Assembly: GCA_944380875.1 (NCBI GenBank)
Contig: CALWJA010000040.1
Span: 1-64,000, forward strand
From: an uncultured Clostridia bacterium
Lineage (GTDB): Bacteria > Bacillota > Clostridia > Oscillospirales > Acutalibacteraceae
Direction of reading: 5' to 3'
DNA: 64,000 bases
Under the pieces are notes generated by a model. The model did not search any database and was not told the origin of the DNA. It saw nothing but the letters and a program-made list of their open reading frames with translations. Of this stretch, positions 41,969 through 51,330 are shown piece after piece; position 1 is the stretch's first letter, and every line of letters begins with the position of its first letter. The position numbers were made by a program, and so were the translations under genes.

Positions 41969-44596
41969 TTATTCGTGGAGAGCTTTTTCTTGATTTGTGA
42001 TCTGGATTACCAGATGATCGCCCTCGCAATCTACAAGGAGATGAGAACGGGGGGCAGGATCCTTTTCTATAATCAACCGGGCAACCTGTGTTTCCACACT
42101 GCTTTGCAGGAACCTCTTCAGCGGACGGGCACCGTAAACAGGATCAAAACCATTTTCCACAACCCAGTTTTTGGCGTTGTCCGTAAGGGAAAGGGTCAGT
42201 TGCTTATCCTCCAGACGGTTCTGCAGATCTTTCAGAAGCAGATCCAAAATCCGGAATATCTCGGTTTTCTGCAAAGGTTTATAGAATACGATCTCATCCA
42301 GGCGGTTGAGGAATTCCGGCCTGAATTGCTGCCGCAAGAGGCCGTTTACCGCGGAGCGGGCTTCCTCGTTGATTTCACCCTTATCGTTGATACCCTCCAG
42401 AATATATTGGGAACCCAGGTTGGATGTCATAATGATGATGGTGTTTTTAAAATCCACTGTCCGGCCCTGGGAATCGGTGATACGGCCGTCGTCTAAAACC
42501 TGCAGAAGCACGTTAAATACGTCCGGGTGAGCCTTTTCCACTTCGTCGAACAAAACCACACTATAAGGATGCCTGCGGACGGCCTCCGTGAGCTGGCCGC
42601 CTTCCTCATATCCTACATACCCGGGAGGCGCTCCAATCAGACGGGATACAGAGAATTTCTCCATATATTCCGTCATATCGATATGGATCATATTTTTTTC
42701 GTCGTCGAACAAAGCCTGCGCCAGAGCTTTTGCCAGCTCTGTTTTACCTACACCCGTAGGTCCTAAGAACATGAAGGAGCCGATGGGCCTGTCCGGATCC
42801 TGAATACCGGCACGAGAACGAAGAATAGCGTCCGAAACCTTTTGCACAGCTTCATCCTGCCCGATCACGCGCTCGTGGAGAGTGCTGTCCAACCGGAGAA
42901 GTTTATCCCGTTCTCCTTCCATCAGCCGGCTAACGGGGATTCCCGTCCAACGACCGATGATTCTGGCAATCTCCTCATCTGTAACTCGATCCCGGAGGAG
43001 TGAACCCTTCTGCTGGCTTTCCTCTGCGATCCTTTCTTCCTCCTGCAGCTCTTTCGTCAAAGAAGGAAGTTTACCATATTTCAGTTCAGCCGCCTTGTTC
43101 AGGTCGTAATTTCTCTCGGCCTTCTCAATATCCGCGTTGGTCTGTTCGATCTGGCTGCGAAGATTTTGCACTTTTTCAATAGCATTCTTTTCGTTTTCCC
43201 AGCGGGCTTTCATTTCTTTGAATTTGGCCCGCAGATCGGCCAGTTCTTTCTGGATTTCTTCCAGATGTTCCTGGGAAATCTGATCGTTTTCCTTTTTAAG
43301 GGCCGCTTCTTCGATTTCATCCTGCATGATCTTTCTCGAAATTTCATCCAGCTCTGCAGGCATGGAGTCGATTTCGGTCCGAACCATAGCGCAGGCTTCA
43401 TCCACCAGGTCAATGGCCTTATCTGGCAGGAACCTGTCGGAAATGTAACGATTGCTTAGGGTTGCGGCAGCGATAAGAGCCTGGTCCTGGATCTTTACCC
43501 CATGGAAGACTTCATACCGCTCTTTGAGCCCTCTCAAAATGGAAATCGTGTCGCCTACAGAAGGTTCTTCCACCATAACGGGTTGGAAACGCCGCTCCAA
43601 AGCGGGATCTTTCTCAATATACTGATGATATTCATTTAAGGTTGTGGCGCCGATGCAGTGCAGCTCGCCTCTGGCCAGCATAGGCTTCAGCAGGTTCCCT
43701 GCATCCATGCTCCCTTCGGTCTTACCAGCACCTACAATGGTGTGCAGCTCATCAATAAAGAGGATGATTTTTCCTTCGGATTTTTTGATTTCGTTCAGAA
43801 CGGCTTTGAGCCTTTCCTCAAACTCGCCCCGGAATTTGGCGCCTGCGATCAAGGAACCCATATCCAAGGAAAAGAGTTTCCGGTCTTTCAGATTGTTAGG
43901 TACATCGCCCCGAACGATTCGCAGCGCAAGCCCTTCCGCAATGGCGGTTTTGCCCACGCCGGGCTCACCGATCAGGACAGGGTTATTTTTGGTCTTTCTG
44001 GAAAGAATCCGGATCACATTTCGGATTTCCGAATCCCGCCCGATAACAGGATCCAATTTATGGTTCCTAGCCAGCTCCACCAGATCCTGACCGTATTTGC
44101 CAAGGGCATCATACGTTTCTTCCGGATTGTCGCTTGTGACCCTCGTATTGCCTCTGACAGAGGAGAGGGCGGAGAGAAACGCATTTTTCTCGATGTGGAA
44201 GGTGGAAAATACAGAGCGCATCCCACTGTTGGGCTTGGAAAGGATGGCAAGGAAAATGTGTTCCACGCTTACGTATTCATCCTTCATACGCTGGGCTTCG
44301 TTTTCCGCTTCCGTCAGAGCTGCGTCCACATCGGGAGAAACATAGATTTTCCCAGCTTCACGCCCCGGGCCGGTGACCGCGGGAATGGCGTCTATTTTTC
44401 GGCGTATTTCTGTTTGAAGGGCGGCTGGATCTACTCCCATTTTTTTCAGCATCTGGGGAATCAATCCGTTTTCCTGGGAAAGCAGGGCGCTAACAAGGTG
44501 CTCCTGCTCTATCTGCATATTATTGTTTTCAATGGCGATGTTTTGTGCCTCCTGGATCGCCTCCAGGGACTTTTGCGTAAATTTTTGAGCGTTCAT
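41969..44596 (-). CDS. clpB: ATP-dependent disaggregase ClpB
   Basis: Hexameric AAA+ chaperone that pulls apart protein aggregates with DnaK. The 875-residue protein has the N domain ([20 protein letters not shown]), AAA1 with [18 protein letters not shown] and [13 protein letters not shown], the coiled-coil middle domain (about residues 410-530), and AAA2 with [35 protein letters not shown] and [13 protein letters not shown]. The start at 44596 has AGGAG upstream. A perfect CIRCE operator (44620-44646) lies in the leader, so HrcA should repress it. Confidence 0.96.
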   Translation of the reverse strand: MNAQKFTQKSLEAIQEAQNIAIENNNMQIEQEHLVSALLSQENGLIPQMLKKMGVDPAALQTEIRRKIDAIPAVTGPGREAGKIYVSPDVDAALTEAENEAQRMKDEYVSVEHIFLAILSKPNSGMRSVFSTFHIEKNAFLSALSSVRGNTRVTSDNPEETYDALGKYGQDLVELARNHKLDPVIGRDSEIRNVIRILSRKTKNNPVLIGEPGVGKTAIAEGLALRIVRGDVPNNLKDRKLFSLDMGSLIAGAKFRGEFEERLKAVLNEIKKSEGKIILFIDELHTIVGAGKTEGSMDAGNLLKPMLARGELHCIGATTLNEYHQYIEKDPALERRFQPVMVEEPSVGDTISILRGLKERYEVFHGVKIQDQALIAAATLSNRYISDRFLPDKAIDLVDEACAMVRTEIDSMPAELDEISRKIMQDEIEEAALKKENDQISQEHLEEIQKELADLRAKFKEMKARWENEKNAIEKVQNLRSQIEQTNADIEKAERNYDLNKAAELKYGKLPSLTKELQEEERIAEESQQKGSLLRDRVTDEEIARIIGRWTGIPVSRLMEGERDKLLRLDSTLHERVIGQDEAVQKVSDAILRSRAGIQDPDRPIGSFMFLGPTGVGKTELAKALAQALFDDEKNMIHIDMTEYMEKFSVSRLIGAPPGYVGYEEGGQLTEAVRRHPYSVVLFDEVEKAHPDVFNVLLQVLDDGRITDSQGRTVDFKNTIIIMTSNLGSQYILEGINDKGEINEEARSAVNGLLRQQFRPEFLNRLDEIVFYKPLQKTEIFRILDLLLKDLQNRLEDKQLTLSLTDNAKNWVVENGFDPVYGARPLKRFLQSSVETQVARLIIEKDPAPRSHLLVDCEGDHLVIQITNQEKALHE

Positions 44597-44619
44597 ATAT
44601 CTCACACTCCTAGTAACTT

Positions 44620-44646
44620 TTAGCACTCTATCTCTTCGAGTGCTAA
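44620..44646 (-). promoter_or_regulatory. CIRCE operator (HrcA site) of clpB
   Basis: TTAGCACTC, 9 nt, GAGTGCTAA: a perfect match to the CIRCE inverted repeat, 24 nt before the clpB start. CIRCE control of clpB, instead of CtsR control, is less usual in Firmicutes. Confidence 0.95.
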
Positions 44647-44890
44647 ATCTATAATACGGGATATTTATGAACAGCGAATGAACAATTGAGAAAATCAATA
44701 GCAAAAAACAGAGAAAATATGAAGTTTTATACCTTTATGATTATGCAATTATCCTAAAATCAAAAGGTAATTTGACTTGTTTACAATACGTGCATATATT
44801 CGGTGTTCCTTGTTTGATTTTACGAAAACAGGATAGGAGAGAATTCTCCAAGCGATGGATAATGATATTGTGGAACTATAATTGCAGGAA

Positions 44891-45198
44891 CGGAAAAAGC
44901 GGAAAGATATGGTAATATATTGCCTCTTCCAGACAATTTTTATATGCAGGAGAGCCCTTTTCTATTTGCTGGTGTATTGCTGAAAGACAATCAGGCGGAT
45001 AAATCTTGGCCCGGATAAAATTTTGCGGCTTCTCCCCATAGAGAATGAAAATCTGTTAAGACTGCGATCAAAAGTCTGATATTTCCGACGCGAAGATACA
45101 GAGGATAGAAAAATACCAATGTCTGGTTCTGGTTTGTTTCTCACAATGAGGAATTAGGGCAGAAAATAGCTGTGCTTTTATCTGAACCGCTGCGGTAA
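44891..45198 (+). pseudogene. Decayed paralogue of the zinc-ribbon protein at 51331
   Basis: Plus-strand fragments in shifting frames align with residues 1-96 of the protein at 51331-52584: RYGNILPLPDNFYMQESP corresponds to RYENVSRLPNNLYTQGSP, LLKDNQADK to LLKDNQTGN, ILARIKFCGFSP to ILAQIKFRSLSN, and SHNEELGQKIAVLLSEPL to SRNEEFGQKTAIPLPDAV. At least two frameshifts and stops interrupt it and the rest is missing. It is a relic of a second copy of that gene, now flanked by clpB and the AraC regulator. Confidence 0.75.
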
Positions 45199-45301
45199 AA
45201 AATGTTAAAACATACTAGAAAATTTAATACAGCAATACCAAAGCAGCTGTTCTTTAAAGTCTTGATTTGAAGGTAACGGAAGCGAATACGTTTTCTATAA
45301 A

Positions 45302-45338
45302 AAGATGCAGAAGGTAGTTACCTTCTGCATCTTGTTTC
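45302..45338 (-). terminator. Terminator of the AraC-family gene
   Basis: AAGATGCAGAAGGTA and its complement form a 14-15-bp stem with a 3-4-nt loop, followed on the minus strand by T5. Confidence 0.85.
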
Positions 45339-45391
45339 AGGGGTTTATTTTTGATATAGAAAAGAGCTTTCGCAATTAGGAATAATTGCAA

Positions 45392-46279
45392 TTATGGGTC
45401 TTCTTCCAATGCACAATTTGAATTTTGTACATAAACGTTTTTTACATACGCGGTAGGAGATAATCCTGTGACATTTTTGAAAACACGGCTAAAATAAAAT
45501 TGATTTTCAAACCCGCATTTTTCAGCAATTTCTGATATAGTGAGATTTTCTGTTTTTAAATAATAAATAGCTTTCTGGATTTTTACATGATTTTTATACT
45601 GAGAAATAGTGAAACCAGTTTCTTTTGAGAAGGTACGAGAAAGATATTCGTAGTTTAACTCTAATCTTTCTGATATTTCTTTTGAGGATAAATCAATAGT
45701 GGAAGAATCTATAAGATCCATTATTCGGTTAGCAATACTGGTGCGTAGCTCGTTTTTAGAAGACATGTCTAATTCAAGCAAATTTAGAAAAAGCTTTTTT
45801 AGTTCCAAATTTAAACGAGCTTTTACTAATGGGGAAGGAGAAGAATATTTTATACACATTTCTTGCATAGCAATGGAAACTTTATCAGCCTCATAAGGAG
45901 AAAGAGTAATTTTTTTTGGAAGAAGGAGTTGTTCAGGCTTGGAAATCATTTGTGAAGGCGAATGCAAAATACAATTTCCTGTTTTGCAATCGCTGCAAAC
46001 AGCATCATAGAAGTGTACATAATACCAACTAGTTCCATCGTCAGAATACAACTGAGAAGTGTGATGCAATCCGCTTTTTAGAAAAAATATATCATTCTTT
46101 TTAAGAATATATTTGGTAGTATCTTCTTCTACTCTAAAGACTCCATTTGTAATCAGCAGAAAAACATTACATTCCATAGTTCTATCTGGATGAATCCAAT
46201 GAAATGTATTAGTGATTTTTCCCGCTTCACAGATTTCGGGTTCCTGTTTAATACAGAAAGATACTTGATTATGAAACAT
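45392..46279 (-). CDS. AraC-family transcriptional regulator
   Basis: A 295-residue regulator: an N-terminal cupin-like effector domain (about residues 1-130, with KKNDIFFLKSGLHHTSQ) and a C-terminal double-HTH domain (about 190-285) with KEISERLELNYEYLSRTFSK, FTISQYKNHVKIQKAIYYL and ISEIAEKCGFENQFYFSRVF. AGGAG sits 7 nt before the ATG at 46279. It is divergent from the GH127 gene with 211 bp between them, so it probably senses a plant sugar and activates that gene (inference). Confidence 0.9.
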   Translation of the reverse strand: MFHNQVSFCIKQEPEICEAGKITNTFHWIHPDRTMECNVFLLITNGVFRVEEDTTKYILKKNDIFFLKSGLHHTSQLYSDDGTSWYYVHFYDAVCSDCKTGNCILHSPSQMISKPEQLLLPKKITLSPYEADKVSIAMQEMCIKYSSPSPLVKARLNLELKKLFLNLLELDMSSKNELRTSIANRIMDLIDSSTIDLSSKEISERLELNYEYLSRTFSKETGFTISQYKNHVKIQKAIYYLKTENLTISEIAEKCGFENQFYFSRVFKNVTGLSPTAYVKNVYVQNSNCALEEDP

Positions 46280-46490
46280 AGATAGCTCCTGATAAGTCAA
46301 AAAAAGATATAATTTCTTACAAATAGTGAATGGATATTACCCAGTATACATGATAAAATTTGGAGTGTAAAGAAGAAAACTTAGTGATATAAATATAGCA
46401 AAAAATTTATATTTAAAAGGAGGGGCAGAAATCTTAATATTTTATACTTTATTCTTGTAATTTTTATTATAGATAGGAGAAAATAATTTT

Positions 46491-48274
46491 ATGGAAGATT
46501 TTTCAAAGGTAAAGCCTATTCTGAGACCATTGGATTATAAAGGTGTTGTTCTCAAAAAAGGAAAATTTCAATCTCAATTTGAGGAAACTGTAGAGTATTT
46601 TTTAGCAGTCCCCAATGAGGACATTTTATATGGGTTTAGAAAACGAGCTGGCATTCCAACCGAAGGAAATGAATTGGGTGGTTGGTATGGTAACGATCAA
46701 AGTTATAATCTCTATGAATGGGATGAAATTTTCAATACATTTGGCCAATGGCTGTCTTTTTTTGGCAGATCGTATTCCATAACAGGAGATCAGCGGTTAA
46801 TAGAAAAAGCTCGTTATCTTCTAAAAGAATGGGGAAAAACTATAGAGAAAGACGGTTACTTTTTTTATTCTTGGGACTGCAATGCTTATAATTATAGCTA
46901 TGAAAAGATCGAGAGCGGCTTAGTCGATCTATATGTGTATGGTGGTTTACAAGAAGCAATTGAATATTTAAAAACCATAACGGTTTGGGCTGAGAAAAAT
47001 TTACCCCGTTTTCGCAATCCGGCAAAAGCTCCCCGTGAATTATTTACTGGCGGAGAAAACAGTATAAAAGGAAAGACAACGAATGGTACACCTTATCAGA
47101 AGGTTTATATCGGGCGTTTTTGGCTACTGGAGATGAAAGGTACCGTCGTTTCGCTGAAGTTTGGCATTATAATTATTATTGGGATAGTCTGCGTGAGAAT
47201 AATCCGGAAGTATTAACAAGGGTACATGGATACAGCCATGTAAATACCTTGGGTGGCGCCGCAATGGCATATCAGATTACCGGAGAGGTAAAATATTTAG
47301 AAACCATTGTACGAGCTTATGATATTCTTAAAGAATATCAATGGATGGCAAGCGGAGGATACGCTTTCAATGAACATATGGCAACGCCTGAGGGGTCTAA
47401 TTATACTGATGTAGAGCAAATTGGACAATCTTTTGAAGTTCCTTGCGGAAGCTGGGCTGTTTTTAAAATTGTACGCCACCTTATTTCTTTAACTGGAGAA
47501 GCACGTTATGGTGAATGGGCCGAAAGGATACTTTATAACGCTATAGGCAGTGCTTTGCCTATGAAAGACGATTCTCAGCGCCGCGGAAAAACTTTCTATT
47601 ATGCAGATTATCGATTGGGAGGAGGAAGAAAAGTATATTTTGAATGTAGCTTCCCTTGCTGTTCCGGTACCTATCCCCAGGCAGTAGCAGAATATCATAA
47701 TATGATTTACTATTTGGGGGATGATGGGGTTTATATTACGCAGTTCATTCCTTCTGTATTAAGAACAAAATATAAAAATCAGGACATATGTTTAGAAATC
47801 AAGGGAGACTATCCTGAAAAGGATACTTTTCAAGTGGTAGTGCAAAATGCAGGGAAGTATACGATCAATTTGAGAGCTCCCAGTTGGGTTATACCGGACG
47901 AAGTAGAAATAAAAATCAATGGTATTGTATATAAAACATCTGTGGTCCCCAATCAGTGGATTTCTCTTGTACGTGAATGGAAGAAAGGCGATATGCTTGA
48001 TGTACAATTCCCAATGCATTTATACAGTATAGGAATTACAAAAAAACATCCTGAGCGTGCTGCGTTGTTTTATGGACCTATTCTGTTAGCTGCAGAAGGC
48101 CGGCATTTTACTATTGATGAAAGACATTATGATCTTAAAGATATGGAAAAAAGCAAAAAAGGTCTTACTTTTTATTCTCAGACAAAAGAAGGAAAATTGC
48201 TTTCTTTTAGACCATATTGGAGCTATAAAGAAAGAGAATGGTATACTGTGTATTTTGATTTTATAAAAGAATAA
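46491..48274 (+). pseudogene. GH127-type beta-L-arabinofuranosidase, broken by one-base frameshift
   Basis: Without the break the product would be 594 residues of the DUF1680/GH127 family, which removes beta-L-arabinofuranose from plant glycans such as hydroxyproline-rich glycoproteins. The first part (46491 to about 47085) and the second (to 48274) are in different frames; the shift lies in AAAAGGAAAG near 47070-47080, after which DNEWYTLSEGLYRAFLATGD reads on in the new frame. The active-site signature FPCCSGTYPQ carries the family's paired cysteines (zinc ligand and nucleophile), and FEVPCGSWAVFKIVRHL matches the metal-binding Glu/Cys region. One missing base in an A/G run could be a sequencing error, so the gene may be intact in the organism. 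Confidence 0.85.
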
Positions 48275-48290
48275 GATTTAATGGATTATG

Positions 48291-48331
48291 CAAAAGAGGG
48301 AAATTTGAATAATTCCCCTCTTTTGTTTTGA
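48291..48331 (+). terminator. Terminator of the GH127 gene
   Basis: CAAAAGAGGG-AA and TTCCCCTCTTTTG arms pair around an A/T-rich loop and end in TTTTG. Confidence 0.7.
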
Positions 48332-48705
48332 ATAATCCTCTTTGTCTAAATACATATCCCAATATACTTTTACATTTCATTTATGTAAAGACGTTAAATC
48401 CAGCGGCATTTTTATTGACTCATAAAAAATAAAACAATTCTTTTACTTAAATTATAAATACTATGCTGGCGGCTAATTGATCGTGGCCAGCGCATATGTT
48501 AACCTGTATTTTGAAATAGAAAATCCAGTGGAATTGTGCTGATATCTGCAAAAACACTGCAAATATGGAAACCGCCAATACTGCCATGAAAGTATCTAAG
48601 AATGAGAAAAGATAGGTAAAAAAGGCATAAAGTGAGCGTAGCAATAGCTGATAGATACATAAAGCCAAAGGGTATACCTTGCATACATTTAAGAGGGGGA
48701 TATTT
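48332..48705. other. Intergenic region, nothing recognised
   Basis: About 370 bp of AT-rich sequence with no credible gene on either strand, no strong hairpin and no clear promoter. The promoter of the following membrane-protein cluster should lie here. Confidence 0.5.
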
Positions 48706-48945
48706 ATGGAATGGTTGCTGCTTATAGTAGTGTGTTACTTTGTAATTAACGTTGCAATAGCCATGAGTATGCAGAAAATAGCAGAGAAAAAAGGGTATCA
48801 GCAAAGCGCAGCTTTTTGGTTGACGCTTTTGCTGGGAATCGTGGGTTGCGTTTATACTGCGGCTCTTCCTGACCTTGTGCTGCGGAAACAGAACGAAGAT
48901 TTGCTCGCTTTGATTCTCAAGCAGTCCGACGGAAAGGGGGAATAA
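48706..48945 (+). CDS. Small membrane protein, first of a five-gene cluster
   Basis: A 79-residue protein with two hydrophobic helices: residues 1-22 (EWLLLIVVCYFVINVAIAMS) and about 40-60 (AAFWLTLLLGIVGCVYTAAL), separated by a basic KIAEKKGYQQS loop, then a charged tail. I do not recognise it. AGAGGGGG precedes the ATG. Its stop is 3 nt from the next start, so the two are co-translated. Confidence 0.75.
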   Translation: MEWLLLIVVCYFVINVAIAMSMQKIAEKKGYQQSAAFWLTLLLGIVGCVYTAALPDLVLRKQNEDLLALILKQSDGKGE

Positions 48946-48948
48946 CAG

Positions 48949-49740
48949 GTGGCTTTAATCCGTTGCGAACAGTGCGGAAAAGAAATTTCCGATACCATGA
49001 ACGCCTGCCCCTTTTGTGGCAATGTCAGGCAAAAGGAAGAAGCGATAGCTTCTTTTCGCGTAGCCGATTTGAAAACAGAAGGAAACAAACCGTTGATGAA
49101 GGAAATCTTTGTCACGGTCTGCGGCGTTATGGCAGCTTGTGTATTTCTCCGGCTGCTGTTGCCTGTATTATACGGAAATATGTTTGGCCCTATTCTGGGA
49201 ACGGATTTTTACACGTTTATGGGGGCAATTTACGGAGGGCAAAATTCTATCTTGCCGCTATTTTTCTTTGTTTTGATCGGCTGCGGCTGGATGAGTTTGT
49301 GGTATTATCTGCGGAGCAAACCCTCTCAAAAAATGGCTGCCCTTGGAATTGGAATTGCAGGACTTCTTGTCTTTATCGGTGTGAATTATGCCATAGCAGC
49401 CGTAACGCTTAATACTATTTTTACAAATTTTGAATATTTAAGATATTTAGCTGAGGCGAGTGCATTTGTTCCACCGTATTTCGGTGTAGTATTCCCATTG
49501 TTGTTCTTTTTTGCTTCTCTTTTTGCCTATGGCAGGAAACCCGCAAAAGGCATTTTCCGAGGGGGAATCTTTTTGCTGATTTCCGGGGTCCTCCTGTTTA
49601 TAAAATCATGGGTTTGTGTTTGCTTTTTTTATTTTGGATATTTTGGTGTTTTCTCATTTTTGGATATTCCGGTCGTTCTGATTGCCGCCGGACTCTTTGC
49701 CGGCGTGGAAGGCATCATCAGGGTGATGAAAAAAGCATAA
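48949..49740 (+). CDS. Zinc-ribbon multi-spanning membrane protein
   Basis: A 263-residue protein with an N-terminal zinc ribbon (CEQCGKEISDTMNACPFCG, residues 6-24) and about six membrane helices from residue 45. Starts at GTG with AAAGGGGG upstream. Proteins with this plan are common in Clostridia and uncharacterised. It shares the zinc-ribbon theme with the protein at 51331. Confidence 0.78.
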   Translation: MALIRCEQCGKEISDTMNACPFCGNVRQKEEAIASFRVADLKTEGNKPLMKEIFVTVCGVMAACVFLRLLLPVLYGNMFGPILGTDFYTFMGAIYGGQNSILPLFFFVLIGCGWMSLWYYLRSKPSQKMAALGIGIAGLLVFIGVNYAIAAVTLNTIFTNFEYLRYLAEASAFVPPYFGVVFPLLFFFASLFAYGRKPAKGIFRGGIFLLISGVLLFIKSWVCVCFFYFGYFGVFSFLDIPVVLIAAGLFAGVEGIIRVMKKA

Positions 49741-49797
49741 TATATGCTTTTTCATAGATGTAGTCTTTATACAACAAAATTAGAGGAGGAACAAAAG

Positions 49798-50076
49798 ATG
49801 AAAAACAAGGTAGCGTATATTTTCAAGGTGATAGCGGTTGTCATTTTTGTTTGCGGCGGGATTCTTTCGCTGGTGTTCTTTTCAAAAGAAAACATGGCAT
49901 TAGTTGGACTGTATATTCTTCTCGCCGCGTTCTTTACAGGCATGTTCAATTATGCCATCGGAGAGGGGCTTCAGCTTCTTTCTGATATTAGGCAGAATAC
50001 GGCGCAAATTCCTACCCAACAGACACCGGTGTTTAAGAATATCCAAACGAATGGTGATGATCTTCCGGAGCTGTAA
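49798..50076 (+). CDS. Small two-helix membrane protein
   Basis: A 92-residue protein: KNKVAYIFKVIAVVIFVCGG (helix one), MALVGLYILLAAFFTGMFNY (helix two), then the conserved-looking AIGEGLQLLSDIRQNTAQIP. It is a close paralogue of the C-terminal 90 residues of the next gene. AGGAGG lies 8 nt before the ATG. Function unknown. Confidence 0.8.
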   Translation: MKNKVAYIFKVIAVVIFVCGGILSLVFFSKENMALVGLYILLAAFFTGMFNYAIGEGLQLLSDIRQNTAQIPTQQTPVFKNIQTNGDDLPEL

Positions 50077-50145
50077 TAACACAGGAGAGAAATGATCGAT
50101 TCTTTTGTTTGCTGTGCGCCACGGCATGCTTTGTTATGCGTTTTA

Positions 50146-50188
50146 ATGCGTGTATCTTGAAAGACTTCCTGCGATACACGCATTTTTT
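50146..50188 (+). terminator. Terminator within the membrane-protein cluster
   Basis: ATGCGTGTATC (50146-50156) pairs with GATACACGCAT (50173-50183), followed by T6. It separates the first three genes from the next two. Confidence 0.85.
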
Positions 50189-50274
50189 GACGATATGAAA
50201 TGTTAAAAATAGAGGGAAATTTTTAGTTGCAGGTTCCTATACAAACGGCTGCGGCTGGTAAAAGAGGTAGTACT

Positions 50275-51294
50275 ATGTTACAGGATAATCAACAAACGGT
50301 AACACCGGTTGGAAAATCCCAAAAAACAAACTGGATATTCTTTATTGCATTTAGCGCCCTGTTCCTGATTTTTGCGTTTTTCTGGGGCCATGGGAATATC
50401 TTTTTATGGCTTCGGGGATTAAACGCTGTAGGCCCCTGGAACGAATCTTTTTTGATACCAATTGTAAGTGTGATTCGTCCACTAGCGATTATCTGCGCAT
50501 TTGTTTTCATCTATAGGCAGAAGAAGACCCCCGCAATAGTTTGCACGGCTGTTAATACCGGAATCTCTTTTCTGATGTCACTGGGAATTATGATGGGAAG
50601 TATGATTAGCCCGATGCTGGAATTGCCGGCTTTAGCCTGGATTCCTTATTGTTTGGATTTACTGGCAAGTCTTTTGCTGCTGGTATTTGCGCTTGGGAAA
50701 ACACAGAAGTATAGCAAAATTTTCTTTTCCGTTATTTTGCTCTTTGGCATTTTAAGCGTTCTAGTTTCTTTTCTGTTATCCATGTTTAGGTATCCGGACG
50801 GGCGCTTTGTAGGCTCTATGTTTTGGGAACAGGGCGGAATACAAAAAGTTTTCTTTAGTAACACGGAAACGCTCGTCAAAATGATGGGAAGCGCAACGAT
50901 TTTTTGGCCTATCGGCCAGTGTTTTTATTTCTTTGCTCTTTTTGCGGGAATGCGCAATGGCTGTATGTACCCGGTGAAGGCTCCCAAAACGGTGCCGCAG
51001 GTTTATGGCGGCGTAGGAGGAACAAAAGAGAAAAACAAGGTAGCGTATATTTTTAAGACAATTGCGGTTGTAATTTTTATTTTAGGCGGCATCGGAGCGT
51101 TATTCTGCTTTACAAGGGATAATGAAGGAATGGTTTGGATCGGGCTCTATATCCTTCTTGGCGCGTTCTTTGGAGGTGTGTTGGATTATGCCATCGGGGA
51201 AGGGCTTCAGCTTCTTTCTGACATTAAGCACAATACGGCGCAAGCTGCTTTCCAACAAACATTGGCATTTAAAAAATCTGCAAAAGATATATGA
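50275..51294 (+). CDS. Membrane protein fused to a copy of the upstream two-helix protein
   Basis: A 339-residue protein. Residues 1-245 have about six helices (NWIFFIAFSALFLIFAFFWG first) and are not recognised. Residues 250-339 repeat the protein at 49798: KNKVAYIFKTIAVVIFILGG, GLYILLGAFFGGVLDYAIGE, GLQLLSDIKHNTAQ. The joint still contains the duplicated gene's ribosome binding site: AGGAGGAACAAAAG at 51015-51028 is followed by AG-AAAAAC where the paralogue has ATG-AAAAAC. One lost T removed the old start and fused the frames. GAGGT precedes the start at 50275. Confidence 0.82.
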   Translation: MLQDNQQTVTPVGKSQKTNWIFFIAFSALFLIFAFFWGHGNIFLWLRGLNAVGPWNESFLIPIVSVIRPLAIICAFVFIYRQKKTPAIVCTAVNTGISFLMSLGIMMGSMISPMLELPALAWIPYCLDLLASLLLLVFALGKTQKYSKIFFSVILLFGILSVLVSFLLSMFRYPDGRFVGSMFWEQGGIQKVFFSNTETLVKMMGSATIFWPIGQCFYFFALFAGMRNGCMYPVKAPKTVPQVYGGVGGTKEKNKVAYIFKTIAVVIFILGGIGALFCFTRDNEGMVWIGLYILLGAFFGGVLDYAIGEGLQLLSDIKHNTAQAAFQQTLAFKKSAKDI

Positions 51295-51330
51295 AAACTT
51301 TCCGAAGCAGTAATGACAGAAGGTGAAAAA

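Noticed and set aside
43658-44623. Long plus-strand open frame opposite clpB
   Set aside because: It is a shadow of the strongly conserved clpB gene and has no translation signal.
44962-45144. Minus-strand 60-codon ORF downstream of clpB promoter region
   Set aside because: The same DNA on the plus strand aligns with the zinc-ribbon protein at 51331 as a decayed copy, which explains the region better.
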